A program made the position numbers and the translations under genes. Under the pieces are notes generated by a model. The model was not told the DNA's origin and ran no database searches. It saw only the letters and a list, made by a program, of their open reading frames with translations. This document shows, one piece after another, positions 8,518 through 16,674 of a DNA stretch of 64,000 nucleotides. Origin of the DNA: Streptomyces sp. CB01249 (lineage in GTDB: Bacteria; Actinomycetota; Actinomycetes; Streptomycetales; Streptomycetaceae); NCBI RefSeq assembly GCF_001905735.1, contig NZ_LISW01000002.1:904426-968425 (forward strand), written 5' to 3'. Each line of letters opens with the position of its first letter. The stretch's first letter is position 1.

Positions 8518-9543
8518 TCAGTTGGCCCGGGTGCCGGCGAAGTCGGTGAAGAACTCCACGCGCTGCTCCGGGGTCAGGTGGCAGGCCGCCCCGCGCCCGG
8601 ACACCAGGTCCAGCGGAGGCTGCTGGGCCGAGCAGCGGTCGCCGCCGACCTGCTCGGTGAACGAGCACCGCGGGTGGAAGCGGCAGCCGCTCGGCGGGTT
8701 GAGGAGGCTCGGCGGGGTACCCGGGATCGGCGAGAGCGGCACGTCCACCGGGCCTTCGAGGGTGGGCATCGAGCCCAGCAGCCCCCAGGTGTACGGGTGC
8801 TGGGGCGTGCGCAGCACCTCCTTCTTCGTACCCCGCTCCACACAGCGCCCGCCGTACATCACGAGGACGTCGTCCGCGATGTCGGCGATGACGCCCAGGT
8901 CGTGGGTGATGAAGATGATCGAGGTGCCGAACTCCTGCTGGAGGTCCTTGAGCAGGTCCATGATCTGGGCCTGCACGGTGACGTCCAGCGCGGTCGTCGG
9001 CTCGTCCGCGATCAGCAGCGCGGGGTCGCAGACCAGCGACATGGCGATCATCGCGCGCTGGCGCATACCGCCGGAGAACTGGTGCGGGTAGTCGTCCACG
9101 CGCAGGTTCGGCTGCGGGATGCCCACCTTGGTGAGCATCTCGATCGCCCGCGCCCGGGCCTCCTGCTTGGAGGCGCCGGTGTGCTTGCGGAACGTCTCGC
9201 CGATCTGCTTGCCGATCGTGTGGTACGGCGACAGCGAGGCCAGGGCGTCCTGGAAGACCATGGCCATCTTGTTGCCGCGCAGCCGCTCCAGCTCCCGCTC
9301 GGAGGCGGACAGCAGGTCCTGCCCGTCGAGCAGGATCTCGCCCTCGATCTCGGTGTGGTCGGGGTGGTGCAGCCCGAGGATCGCCAGGTTGGTGACGGAC
9401 TTGCCGGAGCCGGACTCGCCGACGATGCCGAGGGTCTTGCCGCGCTCCAGGTCGAAGGAGAGCCCGTCGACGGCCTTGACCATGCCGTCTTCGCTGGAGA
9501 AGTGCACGCGCAGGTCGCGTACGGAGAGGAAGGGGGTGCTCAT
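8518..9543 (-). CDS. bldKD: oligopeptide ABC importer ATPase, OppD type (BldKD-like)
   Basis: A 341-residue ABC ATPase starting MSTPFLSVRDLRVHF. Motifs in order: Walker [26 protein letters not shown], signature [13 protein letters not shown], Walker [13 protein letters not shown], switch ITHDLGVIAD, and the oligopeptide extension with Cys residues (CRFHPRCSF). It sits 11 nt after the permease gene and 26 nt before the partner ATPase gene, fourth in the five-gene minus-strand operon. It should energise peptide uptake with its OppF-type partner. Confidence 0.8.
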   Translation of the reverse strand: MSTPFLSVRDLRVHFSSEDGMVKAVDGLSFDLERGKTLGIVGESGSGKSVTNLAILGLHHPDHTEIEGEILLDGQDLLSASERELERLRGNKMAMVFQDALASLSPYHTIGKQIGETFRKHTGASKQEARARAIEMLTKVGIPQPNLRVDDYPHQFSGGMRQRAMIAMSLVCDPALLIADEPTTALDVTVQAQIMDLLKDLQQEFGTSIIFITHDLGVIADIADDVLVMYGGRCVERGTKKEVLRTPQHPYTWGLLGSMPTLEGPVDVPLSPIPGTPPSLLNPPSGCRFHPRCSFTEQVGGDRCSAQQPPLDLVSGRGAACHLTPEQRVEFFTDFAGTRAN

Positions 9544-9554
9544 GGGGTCTCTCC

Positions 9555-10535
9555 CTAGGCGAGGCGGACGCGTGGGTCGATGAGGGCGTAGACGGCGTCG
9601 ACGATGATGTTGAAGAGGACGATTGCCGCCGCCGCGACCAGGACGACGCCGAGGATCATCGGCAGGTCGTTGTCGTAGACCGCCTTGATCGACAGGGCGC
9701 CGATGCCGTGCAGACCGAAGGTCTTCTCGGTGATGATCGCGCCGCCGAGCAGCAGGCCGAGATCGAGTCCGAAGATGGTGACGATCGGGCCCATCGCGCC
9801 GCGCCAGGCGAACCGGAAGAAGACGGTGCGCCGGGACAGGCCCTTGGCCCGGGCGGTGCGGACGTAGTCCTCGCTCATCGTCTCCACGAGCTGGGAGCGG
9901 GTCATACGCGTGTAGTTGGCGGTGAAGATCAGCGCCAGCACCATCCAGGGCAGCAGCAGTCCGGCGAACCAGCCGGCCGGGTCCTGGGTGAACGCGACGT
10001 CCTTGGGACGGCTGAGGATGTGCCACTGGTCGCTCAGGTAGTACATGGCGACCACGCCGACGATGTAGATCTGCATCGAGGAGCCGATCAGGGACGCCGA
10101 GGAGGCGACCTTGTCCAGCGCCTTGCCCTGCTTCACGGCGGCCAGCATGCCGGTGCCCACACCGAAGAGCACGAAGACGACCGCGCTGCCGACGGAGAGG
10201 GAGAGCGTCGTGGGGAGGCGGTCCATGATGGTGGCGAGGACCGGCTCGCGGTTGCGGAACGAGTAGCCCAGGCACGGCGCGGGGCAGTGGCCGAACGAGC
10301 TGTAGTCGCGTCCGACGAACACGCCCTCCAGCCAGTGCCAGTACTGCACGGGCAGCGGGTCGGCGATGCCGAGGTTCTGCTTGACCAGCGCCAGCGTCTC
10401 CGGCGTGCAGATCTTGCCGCAGGCCGCGCGCGCGGGGTCGCGGGGCGCGACGTAGAAGAGGACGAAGGTGATGGCACTGATGATCAGCAGGATGACCAGT
10501 GCGCCGATTGCCCGGCGGATGAGGAAGCGGAACAT
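9555..10535 (-). CDS. bldKC: oligopeptide ABC importer permease, DppB type (BldKC-like)
   Basis: A 326-residue permease starting MFRFLIRRAIGALVILL. It has a first membrane helix, the family periplasmic segment, the EAA loop (DYVRTARAKGLSRRTVFFR), LGLLLGGAIITEKTF and the C-terminal DAVYALIDPRVRLA. Its external segment is Cys-rich compared with the locus A and C permeases (ARAACGKIC and HCPAPC), so extracytoplasmic disulfides are possible. It follows the lipoprotein gene after an 86-nt gap with a hairpin. This places the DppB-type permease third in the operon, the position of bldKC. Confidence 0.78.
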   Translation of the reverse strand: MFRFLIRRAIGALVILLIISAITFVLFYVAPRDPARAACGKICTPETLALVKQNLGIADPLPVQYWHWLEGVFVGRDYSSFGHCPAPCLGYSFRNREPVLATIMDRLPTTLSLSVGSAVVFVLFGVGTGMLAAVKQGKALDKVASSASLIGSSMQIYIVGVVAMYYLSDQWHILSRPKDVAFTQDPAGWFAGLLLPWMVLALIFTANYTRMTRSQLVETMSEDYVRTARAKGLSRRTVFFRFAWRGAMGPIVTIFGLDLGLLLGGAIITEKTFGLHGIGALSIKAVYDNDLPMILGVVLVAAAAIVLFNIIVDAVYALIDPRVRLA

Positions 10536-10580
10536 GGCGATGGATTTCCCTGGCAGACGCCGACGAGGGGGAGGGGAGCG

Positions 10581-10607
10581 GGCGGGGCGCCGCAGGGGCG
10601 CCCCGCC
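10581..10607 (-). terminator. intra-operon hairpin after the lipoprotein gene
   Basis: An 11-bp perfect stem (GGCGGGGCGCC, 5-nt loop, GGCGCCCCGCC) in the gap between the lipoprotein and permease genes of the minus-strand importer. It is a likely partial terminator or mRNA 3' stabiliser that raises lipoprotein over permease. Confidence 0.65.
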
Positions 10608-10621
10608 TCGGGGGGTGTCGG

Positions 10622-12409
10622 CTACGCCTTCACGAAGAGCTTGTAGAAGATGGCCGAGGAGTACTGCGGGTGGAACATGGCCCCGCCGACCTTCGAGCCG
10701 TACAGGTAGAAGCGGCGCTGGAACGTCTCGGGGATGATCGGCGCCTCCTCCGACATGATCCGCTTGTCGAGCGCGGCCCACTGCTTGCCGGCCTCGACCG
10801 GGTCCGCGATGGTGACGTTCTTCTTGATGGCCTCGTTGACCCAGTCGACGTTCAGCTGCGAGATGTTGTTCGCGCCGTCCGCGATGGTGCCGCCGTCGAA
10901 CAGCGGCTGCACCAGGGTGTAGCCGGTCGGCCAGTCCGGGGCCCAGCCGAACCACATCACGTCGAACTTGTTGTCGATCTTCTGGACGCCGTCGTAGTAG
11001 CTGGTGGACTCCAGCGGCTTGAGGACGGGCTCGAAGCCGGCGGCCTTGAGGGCGTTCTCGATGACGACCTTGGTCTTGTCGTAGGTGTTGCTCTGCGGGA
11101 AGGCGTAGACGATCTTCTGACCCTCCTTGCCCGCCTCCTTCAGCAGCGCCTTCGCCTTCTCCGGGTCGCCCTGCGGCTTCTTCAGCTTGCCGTAGACGTC
11201 GTCCTTGGCGTAGCCCAGGATGTCGGGGCTCAGGATGGACGTGGCGTAGTCACCGGCCGAGGGACCACCGTAGATCTTGCGGATCTGCTCCAGCGGCCAC
11301 GCGTGGATCAGGGCCTGGCGCACCTTCAGGTCGGTGATGCGCTTGGTGTTGATCGCGTAGTAGTAGAGGCCGGTGAGCAGACCGTTGAAGGTGCGCTTCT
11401 TCAGCTCGGGGTCGGTCAGGACCTTCTGGATGCGCTCGGCCGGGACACCGCTGTACGCCATGACGGCGTACTGGTCGTCGCCGGAGTCGGCGATCAGCCG
11501 GTCGGTGGCCTGGAGCGACTCGGGGCCGAACTCGTAGACGATGCTGTCCGGGTACGCGTTGCGGATCGCGTCGTTGTTCGGGTCCCAGTGCTCGTTGCGG
11601 ACCAGGGTCATCGACTTGTCGACGGAGTGCGACTTGATGCGGTACGGGCCGCAGGACACCGGGTCCTTGTCGTACTTCTCCTTGCTGTCGCCCTTGACCG
11701 GGACGGCACCGTAGGAGCTCATCGCCAGGGTGAAGTTGAAGTCCGGGCGGGCCTCGGCGAGCTTGAAGGTGATGCTCTTCGCGGCCTTGTCGACCACGAC
11801 CGAGTCGAGGTGCTTGCCGCTGAACGGGCCCTTGTACTTGCCGCGGAAGTCGGTGGTGCCGGTGAGCGCCTGCTGGGCGTAGCCCGCGCCCTCGGTGGTG
11901 AAGCTGGCGAAGCCGCGCTCGATGCCGTGGCGCACGTCCTCGACGGTGAGCTCCTTGCCGTCCTCCCACTTGAGGTTGTCCTTGAGCGTGAACGCCCAGG
12001 TCTTGCCGCCGTCCTTGGTGGTGCCGGCGTCGGTGGCGAGGTCGCCGACGAGCTTCATCGAGCCGTCGGAGGCGATCTTGTAGCCGGTCAGGCAGCGGAT
12101 GAAGAGGTCACCGACCGCGGAGTTCCACGAGAAGTAGATGCGCTGCGGGTCCAGGTGCGAGAAGTCGTCCGGCGCGATGCCGCGGATCGTCCCGCCCTTC
12201 TTGGCGCCCGGGATCTCCGGAGCGGCGCCCGTGGAGTCCTCCTTGGTGCCAACGACCACCGAGCCGGTGTACTTGTCGGTGCCGCCGTGGCCCTTGCTCT
12301 TGTCGCCCTTGCCGGCGGTGGAGCTGCCGCTGCTGCAGGCGGTGAGCACCATCGTGCCGCCGGCCGCGACCGACGTGGCGATGACGAAGTTTCTGCGGGA
12401 GAGAGACAT
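10622..12409 (-). CDS. bldKB: oligopeptide-binding lipoprotein (BldKB-like), Tat-type signal
   Basis: A 595-residue family 5 solute-binding protein. The N-terminus reads MSLSRRNFVIATSV and leads to VLTACSS, so it joins a twin-arginine motif (SRRNF) to a canonical lipobox, with Cys near residue 25. The binding proteins of loci A and C have Sec-type signals. Family segments include WKFTLKDNLKWEDGKELTVED-like sequence around residues 120-140 and SCGPYRIKSH. BldKB of S. coelicolor is a lipoprotein of about 600 residues that binds the extracellular peptide needed for aerial growth. The ribosome binding site AGGAAG is just upstream of the ATG. Confidence 0.8.
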   Translation of the reverse strand: MSLSRRNFVIATSVAAGGTMVLTACSSGSSTAGKGDKSKGHGGTDKYTGSVVVGTKEDSTGAAPEIPGAKKGGTIRGIAPDDFSHLDPQRIYFSWNSAVGDLFIRCLTGYKIASDGSMKLVGDLATDAGTTKDGGKTWAFTLKDNLKWEDGKELTVEDVRHGIERGFASFTTEGAGYAQQALTGTTDFRGKYKGPFSGKHLDSVVVDKAAKSITFKLAEARPDFNFTLAMSSYGAVPVKGDSKEKYDKDPVSCGPYRIKSHSVDKSMTLVRNEHWDPNNDAIRNAYPDSIVYEFGPESLQATDRLIADSGDDQYAVMAYSGVPAERIQKVLTDPELKKRTFNGLLTGLYYYAINTKRITDLKVRQALIHAWPLEQIRKIYGGPSAGDYATSILSPDILGYAKDDVYGKLKKPQGDPEKAKALLKEAGKEGQKIVYAFPQSNTYDKTKVVIENALKAAGFEPVLKPLESTSYYDGVQKIDNKFDVMWFGWAPDWPTGYTLVQPLFDGGTIADGANNISQLNVDWVNEAIKKNVTIADPVEAGKQWAALDKRIMSEEAPIIPETFQRRFYLYGSKVGGAMFHPQYSSAIFYKLFVKA

Positions 12410-12483
12410 GGCTTCCTGCTCTGGTCGAGTGGAGAAACGATGGATCCGGGTGGGCCCCGTCGCCCGTCCGGAGTACGGCGGAT

Positions 12484-13512
12484 TCAGCGCTTGGTCTTGG
12501 GGTCCAGTGCGTCGCGCACGGAGTCGCCGAGGAGGTTGAAGGCGATCACGAAGATCACCATCGACGCGCCGGGGAAGAGCATGAACGTGATGTCGCTCTG
12601 GTAGACGTCCGAGCCGCGCTGGATCATCACGCCCCAGTCCGGGGTCGGTGAGGTCAGCCCGACGCCGAGGAAGGCGAGACCCGCTTCCGCCGTCACGTAC
12701 GCGGGCAGCGCGAGCGTGGCCTGGATCAGGATCGGCGTCCAGAGGTTGGGCAGCAGTTCCTTGAAGATGATCCGCGCCGGGGACGCGCCGGTGACCTTGG
12801 CGGCCTCCACGAACTCGCGTTCGCGCAGGGCCAGCACCTCACCGCGCAGCAGACGGGCGATGGAGGCCCAGCCGAAGGCGGTCATGACCGAGATCAGGGT
12901 GACCACGGTCAGCCAGACCGGAGTGTTCTCCTCCGGGTCGACCAGGATCGAGAGCAGTACGGGCCAGAAGGCGATGAAGAAGAGCGTGGACGGGAAGGCC
13001 AGCAGGATGTCGATGACCCGGCCGACCAGGTAGTCCGTCTTGCCCCCGAGGTAGCCCGCGGTGATGCCGATCGCGATGCCGATCACGGTGACGAGCAGCG
13101 TGGTGGCGGCGGCGATGAGCAGGGAGTTGCGGATGCCGTAGAGCAGGAAGGTGAAGACGTCCCGGCCGAGGCCGGGCTCGATGCCGAACCAGAAGTCGCC
13201 GCTGATGCCGCCGTTGGGAAGGACCGGGGAGCCGAAGTCGTCCAGCAGGCTGGTGTCGTTCTGCCCGTACGTCGTGTACGGGTCCTTTCCGTACAGCTTC
13301 GCGATCAGCGGGGCGGCAATGCCCACCACGAAGAAGAAAATGACCACATACGCGGAAATCACGCCGGTGCGGTCCCGCTTGAAGCGCCGCCAGGCGAGCT
13401 TTCCGGGCGACCGGCCGTCGCCTCCCTTGCCGGAGGCGGTCTCGGGCGGAAGGGCCGCCGTCACATCCGCCGCCTCAAGAGGGGCTGCTGCGTTCGAGGT
13501 TGGAATCGTCAT
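12484..13512 (-). CDS. bldKA: oligopeptide ABC importer permease, DppC type (BldKA-like)
   Basis: A 342-residue permease and first gene of the minus-strand importer. A cytoplasmic N-terminus of about 60 residues ends in KLAWRRFKRDRTGV, then the first membrane helix. Conserved parts are FWFGIEPGLGRDVFTFLLYG, the EAA loop (EFVEAAKVTGASPARIIFK), LLPNLWTPILIQATLALP and the end SVRDALDPKTKR. The ATG at 13512 is chosen for AGGAG 6 nt before it. Having a permease before the lipoprotein gene is the diagnostic bldK order. The promoter must lie in the 506-nt divergent region shared with locus C. Confidence 0.8.
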   Translation of the reverse strand: MTIPTSNAAAPLEAADVTAALPPETASGKGGDGRSPGKLAWRRFKRDRTGVISAYVVIFFFVVGIAAPLIAKLYGKDPYTTYGQNDTSLLDDFGSPVLPNGGISGDFWFGIEPGLGRDVFTFLLYGIRNSLLIAAATTLLVTVIGIAIGITAGYLGGKTDYLVGRVIDILLAFPSTLFFIAFWPVLLSILVDPEENTPVWLTVVTLISVMTAFGWASIARLLRGEVLALREREFVEAAKVTGASPARIIFKELLPNLWTPILIQATLALPAYVTAEAGLAFLGVGLTSPTPDWGVMIQRGSDVYQSDITFMLFPGASMVIFVIAFNLLGDSVRDALDPKTKR

Positions 13513-14018
13513 GGTGCTCCTGGCCCGGAGGGTCGAAGGACTCCGCAGGGCACACCCACGGGCTACCCGGACTTTTTCAACGCAATTCACGCAGGGTCAA
13601 TGAATGTCGAGCCGCCTTGGTCTGCTCTTTGGCCCCTTGACTCATCCATGACCTTTGCATGGCGAGTCCTTTGCCTTGCGTTTACTCGTTCCAAGGCATA
13701 TTGCTCTGCAATTCAATGCAATCCGGGCATTGAGTCCGATATCCGGGCGGCATTGTCTCGGAATTCGTACATCCGGATGTGGCGCTATGCGGCCGATGCC
13801 GGTTTGTTGCCCCGTCGTTACCGCTTCGCCGCTCGTCAGAGGGGGTGGGGGTGCCCGGCGGAGTGTCGTGTACGCGTCCGGAATCCGGTGTCCGGGGGTG
13901 TTCGCCGGCGTCCGGACGGTCGCCGCCATGCCCGAATGGGGGGAGTAGATATGCGTACGCCCCGTTCTGAGGTGATATTTGACCTCACGTAAGCCGGAGC
14001 ACAATGAGGAGGCACTCC
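13513..14018 (+). promoter_or_regulatory. divergent promoter region between bldK-like operon and locus C
   Basis: This 506-nt stretch is clearly AT-richer than its neighbours, above all 13560-13780, and I find no credible gene in it. It must hold the promoters for both peptide importers. A perfect 12-bp palindrome ACATCCGGATGT lies at 13769-13780, a possible -10 (TAGATA) at 13946-13951, and the inverted repeat described at 13968-13987 near locus C. Confidence 0.6.
13968..13987 (+). promoter_or_regulatory. operator-like inverted repeat before locus C
   Basis: TGAGGT-N8-ACCTCA is a perfect inverted repeat with two-helical-turn geometry, 31 nt upstream of the binding-protein start and just after a possible -10. 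Its placement suits a repressor site or a leader hairpin. Confidence 0.45.
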
Positions 14019-15650
14019 ATGCGCGGAGCCACACACGTCAAGTGGGCCGCATGTGCGGCGGCCGTCGCCCTGGCGGCGACGGCCTGCGGCGGGGGCGACA
14101 GCGGTGGCGGTGGAGGTGGCGCCGACGGGATCGTCAGCTCGTCCTGGGGTGACCCGCAGAACCCGCTGGAGCCGGCCAACACCAACGAGGTGCAGGGCGG
14201 CAAGGTCCTCGACATGGTCTTCCGGGGTCTGAAGAAGTACGACCCGAAGACCGGCGAGGCCACCAACATGCTGGCCGAGAAGATCGAGTCCAAGGACAAC
14301 CAGAACTTCACCGTCACGGTGAAGGACGGCTGGACCTTCAGCAACGGCGAGAAGATCACCGCCAACTCCTTCGTGGACGCCTGGAACTACGGCGCCCTCC
14401 TGAAGAACAACCAGAAGAACGCCTACTTCTTCGGCTACATCGACGGCTACGACAAGGTGCACCCGGAGACCGGGAAGGCCACCGCCACCAAGCTGTCCGG
14501 CCTCAAGGTCGTGGACGACAAGACCTTCACGGTCAAGCTGTCGCAGAAGTTCTCGCTGTGGCCCGACACCCTCGGCTACCCGGCCTTCGCGCCGCTCCCC
14601 AAGACCTTCTTCACCGACCACGCCGCCTGGTTGTCCAAGCCCATCGGCAACGGTCCGTACACCATCGACAAGTACACCAAGGGCTCCTCGATGAGCCTGC
14701 GCAAGTGGGACGACTACCCCGGGGACGACAAGGCGCAGAACGGCGGCATCGACCTCAAGGTCTACACCGACAACAACACCGCCTACACCGACCTGACGGC
14801 CGGCAACCTCGACCTCGTGGACGACGTGCCCGCCTCGCAGCTCAAGAACGTCAAGGCGGACCTCGGCGACCGCTACATCAACACCCCGGCCGGCATCATC
14901 CAGACCCTCGCCTTCCCGTTCTACGACAAGAACTGGAACACGGCCGGCGCGGTCAAGGTCCGCCAGGGCCTCTCGATGGCGATCAACCGCCCGCAGATCA
15001 CCGACCAGATCTTCCAGAAGACCCGCACCCCGGCGTCCGACTGGACCTCCCCGGTCCTCGGCGCGGACGGCGGCTTCAAGAAGGGGCTCTGCGGCAAGGA
15101 GTGCACGTACAACGCCGCCGAGGCCAAGAAGATGATCGAGGACGGCGGCGGCATCCCCGGCGGCCAGCTCAAGATCTCGTACAACGGCGACACCGGCTCC
15201 CACAAGGAATGGGTCGACGCCGTCTGCAACAGCATCAACAAGGTCATGGGCAACAACAAGGCGTGCGTGGGCGCCCCCGTCGGCACCTTCGCCGACTTCC
15301 GCAGCCAGGTCTCCCAGCAGAAGCTGCACGGCGCCTGGCGTGCGGGCTGGCAGATGGACTACCCGCTCATCCAGAACTTCCTGCAGCCCGTGTACTACAC
15401 CAACGCCTCGTCCAACGACGGCAAGTGGAACAACAAGCAGTTCGACGACCTCGTGGACAAGGCCAACGCCGAGTCCGACAAGGCCAAGGCCGTCTCCACC
15501 TTCCAGGACGCCGAGAAGGTCATGGTCCAGCAGATGCCCGTCATCCCGCTCTGGTACCAGAACGGCAGCGCCGGCTACTCGGAGAACGTCACCAACGTCT
15601 CGCTGAACCAGTTCAGCGTCCCGGTGTACGAGCAGATCAAGGTCAAGTAA
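14019..15650 (+). CDS. oligopeptide ABC importer, solute-binding lipoprotein (locus C)
   Basis: A 543-residue family 5 binding protein, paralogue of the gene at 1274. It has a lipoprotein signal (MRGATHVKWAACAAAVALAA, then TACGGG) followed by a Gly-rich linker. Shared stretches include WGDPQNPLEPANTNEVQGG, KPIGNGPYTIDKY and VIPLWYQN. The ATG at 14019 is chosen for AGGAGG at 14007-14012; as in locus A, an in-frame ATG (14004) overlaps that site. A large hairpin follows immediately after the stop. Confidence 0.92.
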   Translation: MRGATHVKWAACAAAVALAATACGGGDSGGGGGGADGIVSSSWGDPQNPLEPANTNEVQGGKVLDMVFRGLKKYDPKTGEATNMLAEKIESKDNQNFTVTVKDGWTFSNGEKITANSFVDAWNYGALLKNNQKNAYFFGYIDGYDKVHPETGKATATKLSGLKVVDDKTFTVKLSQKFSLWPDTLGYPAFAPLPKTFFTDHAAWLSKPIGNGPYTIDKYTKGSSMSLRKWDDYPGDDKAQNGGIDLKVYTDNNTAYTDLTAGNLDLVDDVPASQLKNVKADLGDRYINTPAGIIQTLAFPFYDKNWNTAGAVKVRQGLSMAINRPQITDQIFQKTRTPASDWTSPVLGADGGFKKGLCGKECTYNAAEAKKMIEDGGGIPGGQLKISYNGDTGSHKEWVDAVCNSINKVMGNNKACVGAPVGTFADFRSQVSQQKLHGAWRAGWQMDYPLIQNFLQPVYYTNASSNDGKWNNKQFDDLVDKANAESDKAKAVSTFQDAEKVMVQQMPVIPLWYQNGSAGYSENVTNVSLNQFSVPVYEQIKVK

Positions 15651-15706
15651 GGGACGGAGCCGGGCGACCGTGCGGTGACGCACCGGCCGCCCGGCTTCCC
15701 CGTCCC
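15651..15706 (+). terminator. large hairpin after the locus C binding-protein gene
   Basis: It starts at the first base after the stop codon. GGGACGG and AGCCGGGCG pair with CGCCCGGCT and CCGTCCC with one unpaired base between arms on the 3' side, and the loop can fold CGGTG/CACCG. It is much stronger than usual mRNA structure and lies between binding-protein and permease genes, as in loci A and B. Confidence 0.7.
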
Positions 15707-15750
15707 CCCGACTCCTCAGCCTCCGTCCCCCGCGACCCCCGGAGCCCTTC

Positions 15751-16674
15751 ATGGGACGTTATGTGATCCGGCGGCTGCTGCAGATGATCCCGGTCTTCTT
15801 CGGCACCACGCTGTTGATCTTCCTGATGGTGAACGTGATGGGTGACCCCATCGCGGGTCTCTGCGGCGACCGCCAGTGCGACCCGGCGACCGCCGCCCAA
15901 CTCCGCACGGAATTCGGCCTCGACAAGCCGGTGTGGCAGCAATACCTCACCTACATGGGCAACGTCTTCACCGGCGACTTCGGCACCGCGTTCAACGGGC
16001 AGAAGGTCACCGAGCTGATGGGCACCGCCTTCCCCATCACCATCCGCCTCACCCTCGTCGCGATCGTCTTCGAGATCGTGATCGGCATCAGCCTCGGCGT
16101 GGTCACGGGGCTGCGCCGGGGCCGGCCCGTCGACACCGCCGTCCTCATCCTGACGCTGGTCGTGATCTCCATCCCGACCTTCGTCACCGGTCTGCTGCTC
16201 CAGCTGCTCCTGGGCGTCGAATGGGGCGTCATCAAACCGTCCGTCTCGCCCGAGGCCCCCCTGAACGAGCTGATCATCCCGGGCCTGGTGGTCGCCTCCG
16301 TCTCGCTGGCGTACGTCACCCGGCTCACCCGGACCTCGATCGCCGAGAACACCCGCGCCGACTACGTCCGCACCGCGACCGCCAAGGGTCTGCCCCGGCG
16401 CCGCGTGGTCATCCGCCACCTGCTGCGCAACTCGCTGATCCCCGTCGTCACCTTCATCGGTACGGACGTGGGTGCCCTGATGGGCGGGGCGATCGTCACC
16501 GAGCGGATCTTCAACATCCACGGCGTCGGCTACCAGCTCTACCAGGGCATCCTGCGCCAGAACTCGCAGACCGTCGTCGGCTTCGTCACCGTCCTGGTGC
16601 TGGTCTTCCTGGCGGCCAACCTGATCGTCGACCTCCTCTACGCCGTACTCGACCCGAGGATCCGCTATGCCTGA
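15751..16674 (+). CDS. peptide ABC importer permease, DppB type (locus C)
   Basis: A 307-residue permease starting MGRYVIRRLLQMIPVFFGTT, near-identical in its first helix to the locus A permease. It has the EAA loop (DYVRTATAKGLPRRRVVIR), ALMGGAIVTERIF and the end LLYAVLDPRIRYA. Its first periplasmic part carries GLCGDRQCDP, a close Cys pair absent from the locus A copy. It overlaps the next gene by 8 nt, exactly as in locus A. Confidence 0.92.
   Translation: MGRYVIRRLLQMIPVFFGTTLLIFLMVNVMGDPIAGLCGDRQCDPATAAQLRTEFGLDKPVWQQYLTYMGNVFTGDFGTAFNGQKVTELMGTAFPITIRLTLVAIVFEIVIGISLGVVTGLRRGRPVDTAVLILTLVVISIPTFVTGLLLQLLLGVEWGVIKPSVSPEAPLNELIIPGLVVASVSLAYVTRLTRTSIAENTRADYVRTATAKGLPRRRVVIRHLLRNSLIPVVTFIGTDVGALMGGAIVTERIFNIHGVGYQLYQGILRQNSQTVVGFVTVLVLVFLAANLIVDLLYAVLDPRIRYA

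Noticed and set aside
7220-9091. Plus-strand open frame of over 600 codons opposite the bldKE/bldKD genes
   Set aside because: Shadow frame; the minus strand carries complete ABC ATPase motifs.
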